NCBI GenBank assembly: GCA_946530965.1
Contig: CAMNAK010000002.1
Location: 1-64,000 of the forward strand
Direction: 5' to 3'
DNA from: an uncultured Candidatus Saccharibacteria bacterium
Lineage (GTDB): Bacteria; Patescibacteriota; Saccharimonadia; Saccharimonadales; Saccharimonadaceae
DNA length: 64,000 bases
Shown here: positions 17,012-25,095 of the stretch, in pieces
How the letters are laid out: the number at the start of each line of letters is the position of its first letter
Position numbering within the stretch: position 1 is the stretch's first letter
Translations under genes and position numbers: made by a program
Notes under the pieces: model-generated
What the model was told of the DNA's origin: nothing
The model's input: only the letters and a program-made list of their open reading frames with translations
The model's database searches: none

Positions 17012-17902
17012 TCAGTCAGCTTCGCGGCGCATATGCTCATCAATAGCACGATTAACCTCGGCGTCAGCCTCTCTGTTCTGCTCACGCGGCACATGCACAA
17101 TACTGAACGAATCTAGCTTAGAAATAAGCTTCAAAACATCTTCGTAGACCTGCAAAAGATCCTTATTCTTGACCGGATAAACGCCGTTCAGCTGGTTTAC
17201 CATCATCAAGCTATCGCTACGGAAGTTAACACGCTTTAGGCCAAGCTCAATCGCCTGTTCGAGACCCTCTTTAAGACCATAATATTCCGCCAAACGGCTC
17301 GAGGTAAAGCCCAAGAAATCGCCACCGCGTTTGAGTTCTCTACCGTCAGCACCAATAATATAGTAACCAAGGCCACTTGGACCAGGATTGCCACGACTTC
17401 CACCATCGGTGTAAACCGTCGCAAAACCAGAGGTAAGCATCGCTGGTTGATCTGGATTCTGTTCGATAGTAATAACTGGCGCAGATACACGTACTGCCTT
17501 CGTAGAGGTAATCTGAAGTACCATACGAGACGCTTCATCAAGATCTAAGCTATTCGCATCAGAAATCTTAGCCCATTTGTATGCACCATATCTTTCCCCG
17601 CCAATGCTGATTGATTCTTTGCCAAGCTCAACGTCATATACGATATAAAGATTACCTATCTGTGATACTTCAAAAAGGTCAGCAAAAGTAATCACATCAG
17701 ATAACTGCATCTTGGCCGTCTGGACGCCCAAGTATTCGTATATCACACGAGCCATAGCTTCGTCTGGCTGCTCGCCAAACTCAATCTTGCCAGTCGGAAG
17801 CTCAAAATTAGTGGCACCTTCAACACGCCCACCCGCACGCTTCAAAAGAAGTATGTTGTTTGTCTTTTTACAGAGGGCTACCACCCGTATTCTCTGCTTC
17901 AT
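17012..17902 (-). CDS. Nudix-like domain fused to ribonuclease HI
   Basis: The 296-residue protein joins two domains. Residues about 1-150 have the Nudix fold pattern, but the Nudix box is altered: GKIEFGEQPDEAMARVIYEY has RV in place of RE and EY in place of EE, so catalysis is doubtful. Residues about 165-290 are RNase HI with all four acidic positions visible (TDGGSRGNPG, LAEYYGLKEGLE, RSDSLMMVNQ, EQNREADAEVN). The likely role is removal of RNA from RNA-DNA hybrids. ATG 17902 follows TGGTAAAAT by 9 nt, so the leader is nearly absent. Confidence 0.88.
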   Translation of the reverse strand: MKQRIRVVALCKKTNNILLLKRAGGRVEGATNFELPTGKIEFGEQPDEAMARVIYEYLGVQTAKMQLSDVITFADLFEVSQIGNLYIVYDVELGKESISIGGERYGAYKWAKISDANSLDLDEASRMVLQITSTKAVRVSAPVITIEQNPDQPAMLTSGFATVYTDGGSRGNPGPSGLGYYIIGADGRELKRGGDFLGFTSSRLAEYYGLKEGLEQAIELGLKRVNFRSDSLMMVNQLNGVYPVKNKDLLQVYEDVLKLISKLDSFSIVHVPREQNREADAEVNRAIDEHMRREAD

Positions 17903-17928
17903 CCTAACTATATTTTACCATAAGCACT

Positions 17929-18152
17929 TTTTGTTAGTTAAAATTTGCCAGGTTGGTGGTTTCTTCTTTCGAAGCGCTATAGTAGGCATAATATTTTGTT
18001 AGTTATTTTCTTTGAGATTGCTTCTCGAGATTCTGAACAACAAATCGTTTTGTTGGTTAAAATTTGTCAGATTGATGGTTTCTTCTTTCGAAGCGCTATT
18101 ATTGATAGAGCGAGAAAGAAAAACCGCCGAGATGGCGGATTTTAACAACAAA
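17929..18152. repeat. Palindromic element with a truncated direct copy
   Basis: A large imperfect palindrome at 18049-18152 pairs TTTTGTTGGTTAAAAT with ATTTTAACAACAAAA and TTTCTT/AAGAAA. Its core GAAGCGCTATTATTGATAGAGC folds on itself. The left half is repeated at 17929-17981 (about 85% alike by eye) and stops at the loop (GAAGCGCTAT). The right arm carries a terminator-like CCGCC-gagat-GGCGG stem. The same core occurs at 53390-53440 with a compensatory pair change. Confidence 0.7.
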
Positions 18153-18155
18153 AAA

Positions 18156-18282
18156 ACCGAGCGAGTCGATTTTCCCATGCTATGTAAGCACGGTGGGTAA
18201 ACTCTTATGTTACAAACCCACGGGTTTGTAACCACGAATTCCCTATAATAGTTTATTACGGAAAAATACGTACACGCTCGGT
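18156..18282. repeat. Inverted-repeat element enclosing a GTTACAAACCC hairpin
   Basis: ACCGAGCG (18156-18163) pairs with CGCTCGGT (18275-18282). Inside lies a perfect hairpin GTTACAAACCC-ac-GGGTTTGTAAC. The AACCC-ac-GGGTT core is also found in the tRNA-Gly element, and a close version in the tRNA-Val element. No gene is visible in 17903-18326. Confidence 0.6.
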
Positions 18283-18326
18283 TAGCTTTATTGTAACATA
18301 CTAAACAGTTTTGTCTAGCTATTATC

Positions 18327-18962
18327 CTAGAATCCAGTAATTGTCTCGAAGAAGTTCAGGATGGCTTCCATTGCCCCGCTCATATACTTACTAAGAACCG
18401 TACCGCCTACCAAAATCAATAGATAGATAATAATAAAACCGTAAGCCTCGATCCTTTTCATAAAATCGCGTACAAAATCTGGTGCAAAGGCATATAATAC
18501 CCTACTGCCATCTAGCGGCGGGATCGGAATAATATTAAACAGCATAAAACCAAGGTTCACGCTAATACCAACACTCGAAAGCGTTAAAAGCCAATCAGCT
18601 CCACCAGATTGGTAAGTAAAGGCGAATAACAAGTAAAACAAGAATGCCAAGATAAAGTTTGTAAGTGGACCAGCAATCGCTACCAAAGCAAAGCTCCACT
18701 CGGCATGCTTTAGATTCCTTGTATTAATCGGAACAGGCTTTGCGCCGCCAAAGATAGGACCACCAGTAAGCGCCAAAATAACCGGCACAATAATCGTCAT
18801 AACAGGATCAATATGTTTTATCGGATTAAGAGACAAACGCCCTGCTTCTTTTGCGGTTTTATCACCTTGCCACAGAGCAACAAGACCATGCGCCAACTCG
18901 TGTAAGATCATTGAACCTAGAGTTACGGCAAATACACAAAAAAGGTAATAGATCTTCTCCAT
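18327..18962 (-). CDS. Site-2 protease family (M50) membrane metalloprotease
   Basis: The 211-residue membrane protein carries HELAH (H21-E22-H25) in the first helix and the late NIIPIPPLDGSR motif with its Asp ligand. Both are typical of M50 zinc proteases of the short SpoIVFB/YwhC type. GGAKPVPIN between helices is also characteristic. Members cut substrates within the membrane; the substrate here is unknown. ATG 18962 follows TACAAT by 6 nt, so it should be leaderless. Confidence 0.9.
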   Translation of the reverse strand: MEKIYYLFCVFAVTLGSMILHELAHGLVALWQGDKTAKEAGRLSLNPIKHIDPVMTIIVPVILALTGGPIFGGAKPVPINTRNLKHAEWSFALVAIAGPLTNFILAFLFYLLFAFTYQSGGADWLLTLSSVGISVNLGFMLFNIIPIPPLDGSRVLYAFAPDFVRDFMKRIEAYGFIIIYLLILVGGTVLSKYMSGAMEAILNFFETITGF

Positions 18963-18989
18963 TACCTTATTGTATCAAATAATAGTTAA

Positions 18990-19181
18990 TTATTTAATTA
19001 GACCTTTTTTACGAAGGGTGCGTAGAGCGCTAGTAGAAACGTTCAAACGAACTTTCTGACCGTCAACCATGAAGGTGCGCTTCTGGACATTAGGCTTGAA
19101 AACCTTACGAGTCTTGCGCTGAGAGAAGCTCACATTGTGGCCATACATCTTGCCCTTACCGGTAATTTCACAAATTGCCAT
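18990..19181 (-). CDS. rpmB: 50S ribosomal protein L28
   Basis: The 63-residue basic protein has the L28 start (MAICEITGKGKMYGHNVS), KTRKVFKPN and a C-terminal RTLRKKGLIK. It lacks the Cys pairs of the zinc-binding form. It is a single gene between unrelated neighbours. Confidence 0.95.
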   Translation of the reverse strand: MAICEITGKGKMYGHNVSFSQRKTRKVFKPNVQKRTFMVDGQKVRLNVSTSALRTLRKKGLIK

Positions 19182-19248
19182 CTTTAATATTTCCTATATT
19201 TTTCTAACTAAGGTCTATTATACCTTATAACGACACTTTTCGCAAGGC

Positions 19249-19698
19249 TTAGTCAAGCTTATAGATAGTAAGCACTGCTGGGATGTCAGATTGTTTCTTA
19301 ATCTTTAGCTTCTTCTCTACCTTAACCTCGGCCTTAATCTCTGCAAAGTCCATATTTCCAATAGGAATTAGGATCTTTGGCTCAACAATACTAACAGTCT
19401 TTGCTTCGTTTGTAGCAAGAATATCAATCGGGCCAAGCTCGTCTAGCTCTTCTGCCTTAACAGAACCACATGCGATGCCAAGCTTAACGCCTTCAATATT
19501 AATGCGATAAATTACGCCACCTTCGCTTAGAGCGATACCATTGATAGTACAATCACCAATCTCGAATTCGCCTGCGCCCTTGAGAGGACCAACGCGAAGA
19601 CCAGCCTCGATCGTTGATTGTGCGACATTGATGTTTATCGTCTTATCCTTAGTCGTAATCCTAATTTCATCAAAATTTTTAACTTCAATTTCGAACAT
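19249..19698 (-). CDS. MBL-fold-like protein without metal ligands, function unknown
   Basis: The 149-residue product has alternating beta strands reminiscent of the N-terminal half of UlaG-type metallo-beta-lactamase-fold proteins. The GAGEFEIGDCTINGIAL and GVKLGIACG segments look similar, but no HxHxDH motif is present, so metal chemistry is unlikely. No signal peptide or membrane helix is visible. It is preceded by a purine-rich ribosome-binding region and sits alone between rpmB and a regulator gene. The family assignment is tentative. Confidence 0.6.
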   Translation of the reverse strand: MFEIEVKNFDEIRITTKDKTININVAQSTIEAGLRVGPLKGAGEFEIGDCTINGIALSEGGVIYRINIEGVKLGIACGSVKAEELDELGPIDILATNEAKTVSIVEPKILIPIGNMDFAEIKAEVKVEKKLKIKKQSDIPAVLTIYKLD

Positions 19699-19732
19699 TT
19701 TCTGCCTTTCTCTTCCTTAAATAACCCAAATT

Positions 19733-20332
19733 CTACAATATACCATTCGGATCGTAGCGTTCAGTAATCTCTAGTTTGAATACGTCAGCGATAAATCTGT
19801 CGTGCATGCTCTTGCGATAGAAGTAATCTTCTTTGCTAAAGATTGCATAGTTGATTGGCTTACCCTGCCTCTTTTCTACGAGCTCCGCCCAACGTGCTAG
19901 CTTATGAGAACTATCGTCGCCAACGATTAGAAGATCAAGGCCATCCTGACCAGGCAAACGATTCGTTACGACCATAGCATCAAGCAAATCTTTGACTGGG
20001 CGTCTGTAATCGTCCCATGTGTTTCGTTTTACTTCAACATCCTGGACCGACTCGATCTTGCTTGAGAAAATTTGTGACATAGGTCGAGCAAATGGATGTT
20101 TCGTATTGGCAGAATAGTATACTTTATTTTCATAGTTCTCGATTTTAACTAGGCCAAGTGAACTAAGATTTGTAAGCTCACGGCGAACCGAGTTTATCTG
20201 CTCTTCAATAACGCGGGAGATCTCGCGAACATAATAAGATTTGTTCTGGTTACTAAAGAATAGCGAAAGAAGCTTCGCTCTAGTCTTAGAACCAAATAAT
20301 TTCTCTAGAGGTAAAGTATTTTCTTTGCTCAT
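19733..20332 (-). CDS. Winged-helix transcriptional regulator with nucleotidyltransferase-like C-terminal region
   Basis: Residues 1-85 form a winged helix-turn-helix of ArsR type (LFGSKTRAKLLSLFF, then YYVREISRVIEEQINSVRRELTNL). The C-terminal part (about 115-199) contains LLIVGDDSS followed by a charged helix, like the minimal nucleotidyltransferase domain found in similar proteins. It probably binds DNA; target and signal are unknown. ATG 20332 follows TGTTAAAAT by 9 nt, so the leader is nearly absent. Confidence 0.8.
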   Translation of the reverse strand: MSKENTLPLEKLFGSKTRAKLLSLFFSNQNKSYYVREISRVIEEQINSVRRELTNLSSLGLVKIENYENKVYYSANTKHPFARPMSQIFSSKIESVQDVEVKRNTWDDYRRPVKDLLDAMVVTNRLPGQDGLDLLIVGDDSSHKLARWAELVEKRQGKPINYAIFSKEDYFYRKSMHDRFIADVFKLEITERYDPNGIL

Positions 20333-20406
20333 CTTAGTTATATTTTAACACAACTTCAAAAAATTTAACCTAGACAAAAACTAGACTTTTTGCATAATTA
20401 CAAAAA

Positions 20407-21216
20407 TTAATTAACTTTTTTATCGCTGTAAAAATCTAGTATCCACTGCTCTGCCTTATCTAACGGCAACCAGTGAATATTTTTGTTTCGTTTAAACCAG
20501 GTAAGCTGGCGCTTAGCTAAATGCCAATCATCAATCGCGAATAGCCGGATTGCTTCCTCGCGAGTAAGTCTGCCTCGCATCATATCCCATACAATTGGGT
20601 AGATATTAGAGGTCATCGCACCGGAATCCCAACCATATTTTTCTACAATTCTGATCGTTTCTTCCTCGATATTCTGTTCAAAAAATTTGTTCGCCCGCTC
20701 TTCTATCCTCTTACGGAGCACCTCGCGCGGCCAGTCTATACCCACTACCACATAGTCCGAATTCATTTCTTGACGGTTGGTATAATTCTTTTTTGAACCT
20801 TCGCTAAAGTCGTAATCAAATACTAAAGCATCAACGTAAAGACCTGTACCGCCCGCAATAATGGGTAGTTTGCCCCGTGCACGAATTTTATCAATACATT
20901 CATGCGCATACTTTTGGAACTCAAAAACCGTAAACCTATCACCAGGTTCTACTAAATCAAAGCCGTAATGCACAATGCCGCCCCTCTCTTCCATATCCGG
21001 CTTCGCTGTGCCTATATCCATATCCTTATAGATAGCCCGCGAATCCGCCGAGATAATCTCTGCGGCAGTTTCGCCCGCCTCTATATTCAAAACCTTGAGC
21101 ACAGAAAGCTTCTGGGCTACACGTACTGCAAGTCCAGTTTTTCCTGATGCTGTAGGTCCAATGATGACCAGGATCTTCTCCTGGTCATTACTAGAATGAT
21201 TTAATTCTGTTTTCAA
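20407..21216 (-). CDS. miaA: tRNA dimethylallyltransferase
   Basis: MiaA transfers an isopentenyl group to A37 of tRNAs reading UNN codons. The 269-residue protein shows the P-loop GPTASGKT, SADSRAIYKDMDIGTAKP, GGTGLYVDAL and the late RQLTWFKRN segment. It is somewhat shorter than the common 300 residues because of a trimmed C-terminus. It lies 32 nt downstream of efp in the same direction, so a translation-linked cluster is likely. Confidence 0.95.
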   Translation of the reverse strand: MKTELNHSSNDQEKILVIIGPTASGKTGLAVRVAQKLSVLKVLNIEAGETAAEIISADSRAIYKDMDIGTAKPDMEERGGIVHYGFDLVEPGDRFTVFEFQKYAHECIDKIRARGKLPIIAGGTGLYVDALVFDYDFSEGSKKNYTNRQEMNSDYVVVGIDWPREVLRKRIEERANKFFEQNIEEETIRIVEKYGWDSGAMTSNIYPIVWDMMRGRLTREEAIRLFAIDDWHLAKRQLTWFKRNKNIHWLPLDKAEQWILDFYSDKKVN

Positions 21217-21248
21217 AACAAAACTCTCATTAATTCGAATAAATCGAT

Positions 21249-21809
21249 TTATTTCTGACGCTCACGATAAGCGTAAGTCTCGGTATCGATAGATACGACG
21301 TCGCCAGTCTTAATGAAGGCTGGAACCTTAACGACTACACCAGTTTCAAGCTTTGCGTCTTTGACGATAGAAGAAGAAGTATCACCTTTAACAGCGGTTT
21401 CAGTATATTCTACTGCCAACCAAACGTTCTTTGGAAGAACTAGGTTGATTGGAGCACCGTTAAAGAACTGAATATCAACTTCGTTGCCCTCTTTCATGAA
21501 GTCCTTTGAATCGCCGACCATATCAGCACTAAGCTCATACTGTTCAAACGTTTCTGGATCCATGAAATAGAACTTCTCGCCATCATTATAAAGATATTGC
21601 ACAGTGCGGTTCGTGACCTCAGCCGGCTCAATCTTTTCCTGACCTTTGAAAGTCTTTGGTAGAAGCGCGCCCGTGATAAGATTCTTAATCTTAACGTTAA
21701 CGATGCTTCCGCCACGGCCCATTACTTTCTGTGAATATTCAACCACCTTGTACGGCTGACCATCAAGCGTAATAAGCGTATTCTTTTTTAAATCTGTTGG
21801 TCCGTACAT
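21249..21809 (-). CDS. efp: Elongation factor P, arginine-32 type
   Basis: EF-P relieves ribosome stalling at proline runs. The 186-residue protein has all three beta domains and the KNLITG and FMDPETFEQYEL motifs. The loop that carries the modified residue reads MGRGG with Arg at position 32. That matches the Arg32 class (rhamnosylated by EarP in Pseudomonas) rather than the Lys34 class; no earP-like gene is seen here. The start is preceded by TTAAGGTGG. It is downstream of rpsF-ssb-rpsR. Confidence 0.95.
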   Translation of the reverse strand: MYGPTDLKKNTLITLDGQPYKVVEYSQKVMGRGGSIVNVKIKNLITGALLPKTFKGQEKIEPAEVTNRTVQYLYNDGEKFYFMDPETFEQYELSADMVGDSKDFMKEGNEVDIQFFNGAPINLVLPKNVWLAVEYTETAVKGDTSSSIVKDAKLETGVVVKVPAFIKTGDVVSIDTETYAYRERQK

Positions 21810-21820
21810 ATTCGACCACC

Positions 21821-22018
21821 TTAAGCGTTAGCCACAAATGGCATTAGAGCAAGATGACGTGCGCGCTTGATAGCGACTGCTAGCTGGCGCTGCTGCTTTG
21901 CAGAAAGACCAGTCTTAGAGATTGGCTCAATGCGACCATAAGCGTCGACATAACGCTGCAAAGTTTTTACGTCACGATAATCGAAATAGGTATTTGGATC
22001 GTTCTTGTATCTCTTCAT
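21821..22018 (-). CDS. rpsR: 30S ribosomal protein S18
   Basis: The 65-residue basic protein has the S18 core ([19 protein letters not shown], then [18 protein letters not shown]). It pairs with S6 on the small subunit platform. The rpsF-ssb-rpsR order is the usual bacterial one. An 11-nt gap precedes efp. Confidence 0.96.
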   Translation of the reverse strand: MKRYKNDPNTYFDYRDVKTLQRYVDAYGRIEPISKTGLSAKQQRQLAVAIKRARHLALMPFVANA

Positions 22019-22033
22019 ATTTCCCTTTCAATA

Positions 22034-22495
22034 TTAGAATGGAATCTCGCTTAGATCGATTGGCTCGTCAGAGATATCATCTGGAGCCTCGTCGCTAGCT
22101 TTAGAAGCCTTGCTGGAGCGCTTTGCGCCACCACGGCTCGAACCACCTTCAGCTGGAGCATCACCTCCGCCGACGAAGTTAAAGTCTTCAACGACGATTT
22201 CTACGCGACTGCGTTTCTGTCCATCTTTATCTTCCCAGCTGCGCTGTTCTAGACGGCCAGAAATCAAGATTCCACTACCTTTTTTCAAATACTGCGCGAT
22301 GGTTTCACCAGGGCGACCCCACGCCGAGCAATCAAAGTAGGAAACTGAGTCAACCATATCACCATTTGAACCTTTGTAACTACGGTTTACTGCAACCGAG
22401 AAGCTGCAAACTTGCGTACCACTTGGTGTGCTACGAAGTTCTGGATCTCTGGTTAGATTTCCCATGACGATTACTTTACTAAATCCCCGCGCCAT
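22034..22495 (-). CDS. ssb: Single-stranded DNA-binding protein
   Basis: The 153-residue protein has an OB fold in residues 1-110 (VIVMGNLTRDPELR, then SVSYFDCSAWG and GILISGRLEQRSW). A Gly/Ser/Ala-rich linker follows, then the acidic tip DLSEIPF that recruits replication partners. It lies in the S6-SSB-S18 operon. It coats single-stranded DNA in replication and could also protect DNA taken up by the pilus. Confidence 0.96.
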   Translation of the reverse strand: MARGFSKVIVMGNLTRDPELRSTPSGTQVCSFSVAVNRSYKGSNGDMVDSVSYFDCSAWGRPGETIAQYLKKGSGILISGRLEQRSWEDKDGQKRSRVEIVVEDFNFVGGGDAPAEGGSSRGGAKRSSKASKASDEAPDDISDEPIDLSEIPF

Positions 22496-22501
22496 AATTG
22501 A

Positions 22502-22852
22502 TTATTCCTCCTCTTTAGTTTCTTCTTGCGCCTTGCGTTCTTGGCGTTTTGCAGCCATTTTCTCACGACGTGGATCTTTGGCAACTAGAAGATAGCGGAT
22601 AGCCTCATCGGTGATGTTGAGGACGGAGCTAATCTTTGCTGGTGCTTCTGCTGGAAGTTCCAATTCGTAGTAGTAGTAAACCGCAAAGTCTTGGCCTTTG
22701 ATGGTATAAGCAAGGCGCTTTTTACCTTCGTTGGCTTCTTTGACAATCTTACCGCCGTTAGCTTCGATAAGAGCCTTTACTTTGTCGGTAGCCGTCTCGA
22801 GGTGCATTTCCAAATCTGGATGCACGAGAACGGTCAATTCGTATTCTCGCAT
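22502..22852 (-). CDS. rpsF: 30S ribosomal protein S6
   Basis: The 116-residue protein begins MREYELTVLVHPDL and contains AYTIKGQDFAVYYYYELELP, as in S6. The C-terminal tail is Lys/Glu-rich. Start 22852 is chosen because AAGGAG lies 5 nt upstream; an earlier in-frame GTG would overlap that site. The leader contains an AGCGAAAG/CTTTCGCT hairpin (22870-22908), a plausible target for S6-S18 feedback. Confidence 0.95.
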   Translation of the reverse strand: MREYELTVLVHPDLEMHLETATDKVKALIEANGGKIVKEANEGKKRLAYTIKGQDFAVYYYYELELPAEAPAKISSVLNITDEAIRYLLVAKDPRREKMAAKRQERKAQEETKEEE

Positions 22853-22867
22853 GAACACTCCTTTGGT

Positions 22868-22910
22868 TAAAGCGAAAGCACATTATTTTTGACAAAACTG
22901 TCTTTCGCTG
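22868..22910 (-). promoter_or_regulatory. rpsF leader hairpin
   Basis: AGCGAAAG and CTTTCGCT pair around a loop containing a GTTTTGTC-AAAAAT stretch. A very similar sequence occurs at 42308-42339 in the pilin leader. In S6 operons such a hairpin often mediates autoregulation, but the conserved bulge was not verified. Confidence 0.5.
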
Positions 22911-22971
22911 AGCTAATATATGTTTCTATTCTAACATAAAAAGCCACGCTTATCAAGAGATTCACCCCTGT

Positions 22972-24978
22972 TTATTCGTAGATTGGTCCGTCATCCGGAA
23001 ATGGATCCGAATCCCATCCATCAGAATAGAAATCATCTGTAAAACCATCGCCATCCAAATCTTTAAAATCATCCTCGCCAAAGTCGTCGTCATCGTCAAA
23101 ATCGCCGAATCCACTCTTTGAGCCATATGGATTGTAGCCTAGGTCATTCAAGAACCTTGATGGGAAGTTATAGCTTCTACCGCCATACATAAAGCGAGAT
23201 TGCGCATAGGTAATGTATAGCCGTTGCATAGCACGCGTCATGCCCACATAAGTTAGACGACGCTCTTCCTCGACATCCTCAGCCGATTCGTCCATCGAGC
23301 GAACATGAGGCAGCAGACCCTCTTCCATACCAACAAGGAAAACTACTGGGAATTCCAATCCCTTAGCTGCATGCAAAGTCATAAGAGTTACAGCTTCGTC
23401 GCCAGCTGCTTCGTCTGCCGAAGACATAAGTGCCGCATCGGCCAAAAACTCATCAAGAGAATTATATGCACCCGCTTCACCAACCAAGACCGTCAAGTTC
23501 TCGTTGCGCTCCTCTGCTTTGAGCTTATCACCGTCATTTAGATAATCACGATAGCTAATCTTGTGTAGTAACTGCTCAATAAGGTCCGCCGGATTAAGCC
23601 CAGAAGCGGCTTTTAATCTAAACTCCTGAAGCAAAGCCATAAAGCCCTCGTAAGCGCGCTTAATCTTTGGAGACAGGTTATCAATCTCGCCATCCATGAT
23701 TCTCTGCAAGGATACGGCGCCAATTCCGCGCGTCGGAACATTAATTACGCGACTAAACGATACTTCGTCCGTAGGATTAACAATAAGGTGTAGATATGCC
23801 AAGATATCCTTGATTTCCTTACGATCGTAGAATCTAACGCCGCCAACCAATTTGTATGGAATTCGGTTTTCAATGAAAGCTTTTTCAAAAGCCTGCGACT
23901 GGGCATTCGTACGGTAAAGCACAGCAAAATCAGACAGAGAGCGACCGCCCGTCGTACTCTGAACCTTAATTTGACGCGCTACCCAACCGGCCTCATCTTG
24001 TTCATCGCGCGCACCATGGATCTCGACTGGCGCACCCTTCCCTAGTTCAGTAAATAGCTCTTTATCTGAACGCTGAGTATTTTTTGTAATAATCTTTTGC
24101 GCTGCATCAAGAATGTTCTGTGTCGAACGGTAATTCTGCTCAAGTTTGATTACCTTGGCTCCAGGAAAATCCCTTTCGAAGTTCAAAATATTTGTAAAAT
24201 CCGCGCCACGCCAAGAGTAAATCGACTGCCAGTCATCACCGACGCAACAGATATTACGCTCTTCGTTTACAAGCATTTTTACTAGAGAATACTGAATATG
24301 GTTCGTATCCTGATACTCATCAATCAAGATATGTTTAAACTTTTTACTCCACTTCTCGCGGATATCTTTGCGCTGTTTAAATAATTTCGCCACATCAAGA
24401 AGCAGGTCATCAAAATCTACAGCGTTGGATTTCAAACGCTTGTCTTCGTAACGTTCATAAATTTCGGCAATCTGTTTTTGTTGCGGATAAATAGCCTCGG
24501 AAGCATATTCGTCAGGACCCTTGCCCTCGTTCTTTGCATTCGAAATCGCCGCCTCGACTGCCTTTGGCTTCAGATTCTTATCGCTAATATTAAGCTCTTT
24601 CATCGAGTGCTTAATAAGCGTTAAGCGATCGTCAGAATCATAAATTACAAAGTTCTTATCCAAACCGACATTTACCGCCTCGATACGCAAAATCTTTACA
24701 CAAATCGAGTGAAAAGTACCCATCCAAGGCATAAAGCTAAAGTTATTTGGCATATCTAGAAGCTTCGCCAAACGCTCACGCATCTCCTTTGCCGCCTTGT
24801 TCGTAAAGGTCAAAGCCAAGATTTCATTTGGATGTACGCCATTTGTAATCAGGTTCGCAATGCGATGCGTCAAAGTCTTAGTCTTGCCGCTACCAGCGCC
24901 AGCCAAAATAAGCACTGGCCCAGACATCGTCTCGACCGCCTCCTGCTGTGCCTTATTCAGTCCCTTCAAGATATCCAT
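22972..24978 (-). CDS. pcrA: UvrD/PcrA-type DNA helicase
   Basis: The 668-residue superfamily 1A helicase shows motif I AGAGSGKTKTL, LALTFTNKAAKEM (Ia), LIDEYQDTN (II), DDWQSIYSWRGA (III), LEQNYRST (IV), VTLMTLHAAKGLEFPVVFLVG (V region) and EERRLTYVGMTRA (VI). It unwinds DNA in repair and removes RecA or stalled polymerases. The last 60 residues are strongly acidic (runs of Asp) instead of the usual PcrA tail. ATG 24978 follows TAAAAT by 6 nt, so the mRNA should be leaderless. The name pcrA versus uvrD is a convention here. Confidence 0.95.
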   Translation of the reverse strand: MDILKGLNKAQQEAVETMSGPVLILAGAGSGKTKTLTHRIANLITNGVHPNEILALTFTNKAAKEMRERLAKLLDMPNNFSFMPWMGTFHSICVKILRIEAVNVGLDKNFVIYDSDDRLTLIKHSMKELNISDKNLKPKAVEAAISNAKNEGKGPDEYASEAIYPQQKQIAEIYERYEDKRLKSNAVDFDDLLLDVAKLFKQRKDIREKWSKKFKHILIDEYQDTNHIQYSLVKMLVNEERNICCVGDDWQSIYSWRGADFTNILNFERDFPGAKVIKLEQNYRSTQNILDAAQKIITKNTQRSDKELFTELGKGAPVEIHGARDEQDEAGWVARQIKVQSTTGGRSLSDFAVLYRTNAQSQAFEKAFIENRIPYKLVGGVRFYDRKEIKDILAYLHLIVNPTDEVSFSRVINVPTRGIGAVSLQRIMDGEIDNLSPKIKRAYEGFMALLQEFRLKAASGLNPADLIEQLLHKISYRDYLNDGDKLKAEERNENLTVLVGEAGAYNSLDEFLADAALMSSADEAAGDEAVTLMTLHAAKGLEFPVVFLVGMEEGLLPHVRSMDESAEDVEEERRLTYVGMTRAMQRLYITYAQSRFMYGGRSYNFPSRFLNDLGYNPYGSKSGFGDFDDDDDFGEDDFKDLDGDGFTDDFYSDGWDSDPFPDDGPIYE

Positions 24979-25045
24979 TATTTCATTTTACAACAAAAAG
25001 CGACTCCATTGGGCCGTCCCTTTATTTTAGATTACTAGCACAAGC

Positions 25046-25074
25046 AAAAAGCTCCCCACCTAGGGGGAGCTTTT
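25046..25074 (-). terminator. Terminator of the giant surface protein gene
   Basis: On the minus strand AAAAGCTCCCCC and GGGGAGCTTTTT form a strong hairpin ending in a T-run. Confidence 0.85.
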
Positions 25075-25095
25075 AGCGGCTAGCCTAATATTACC

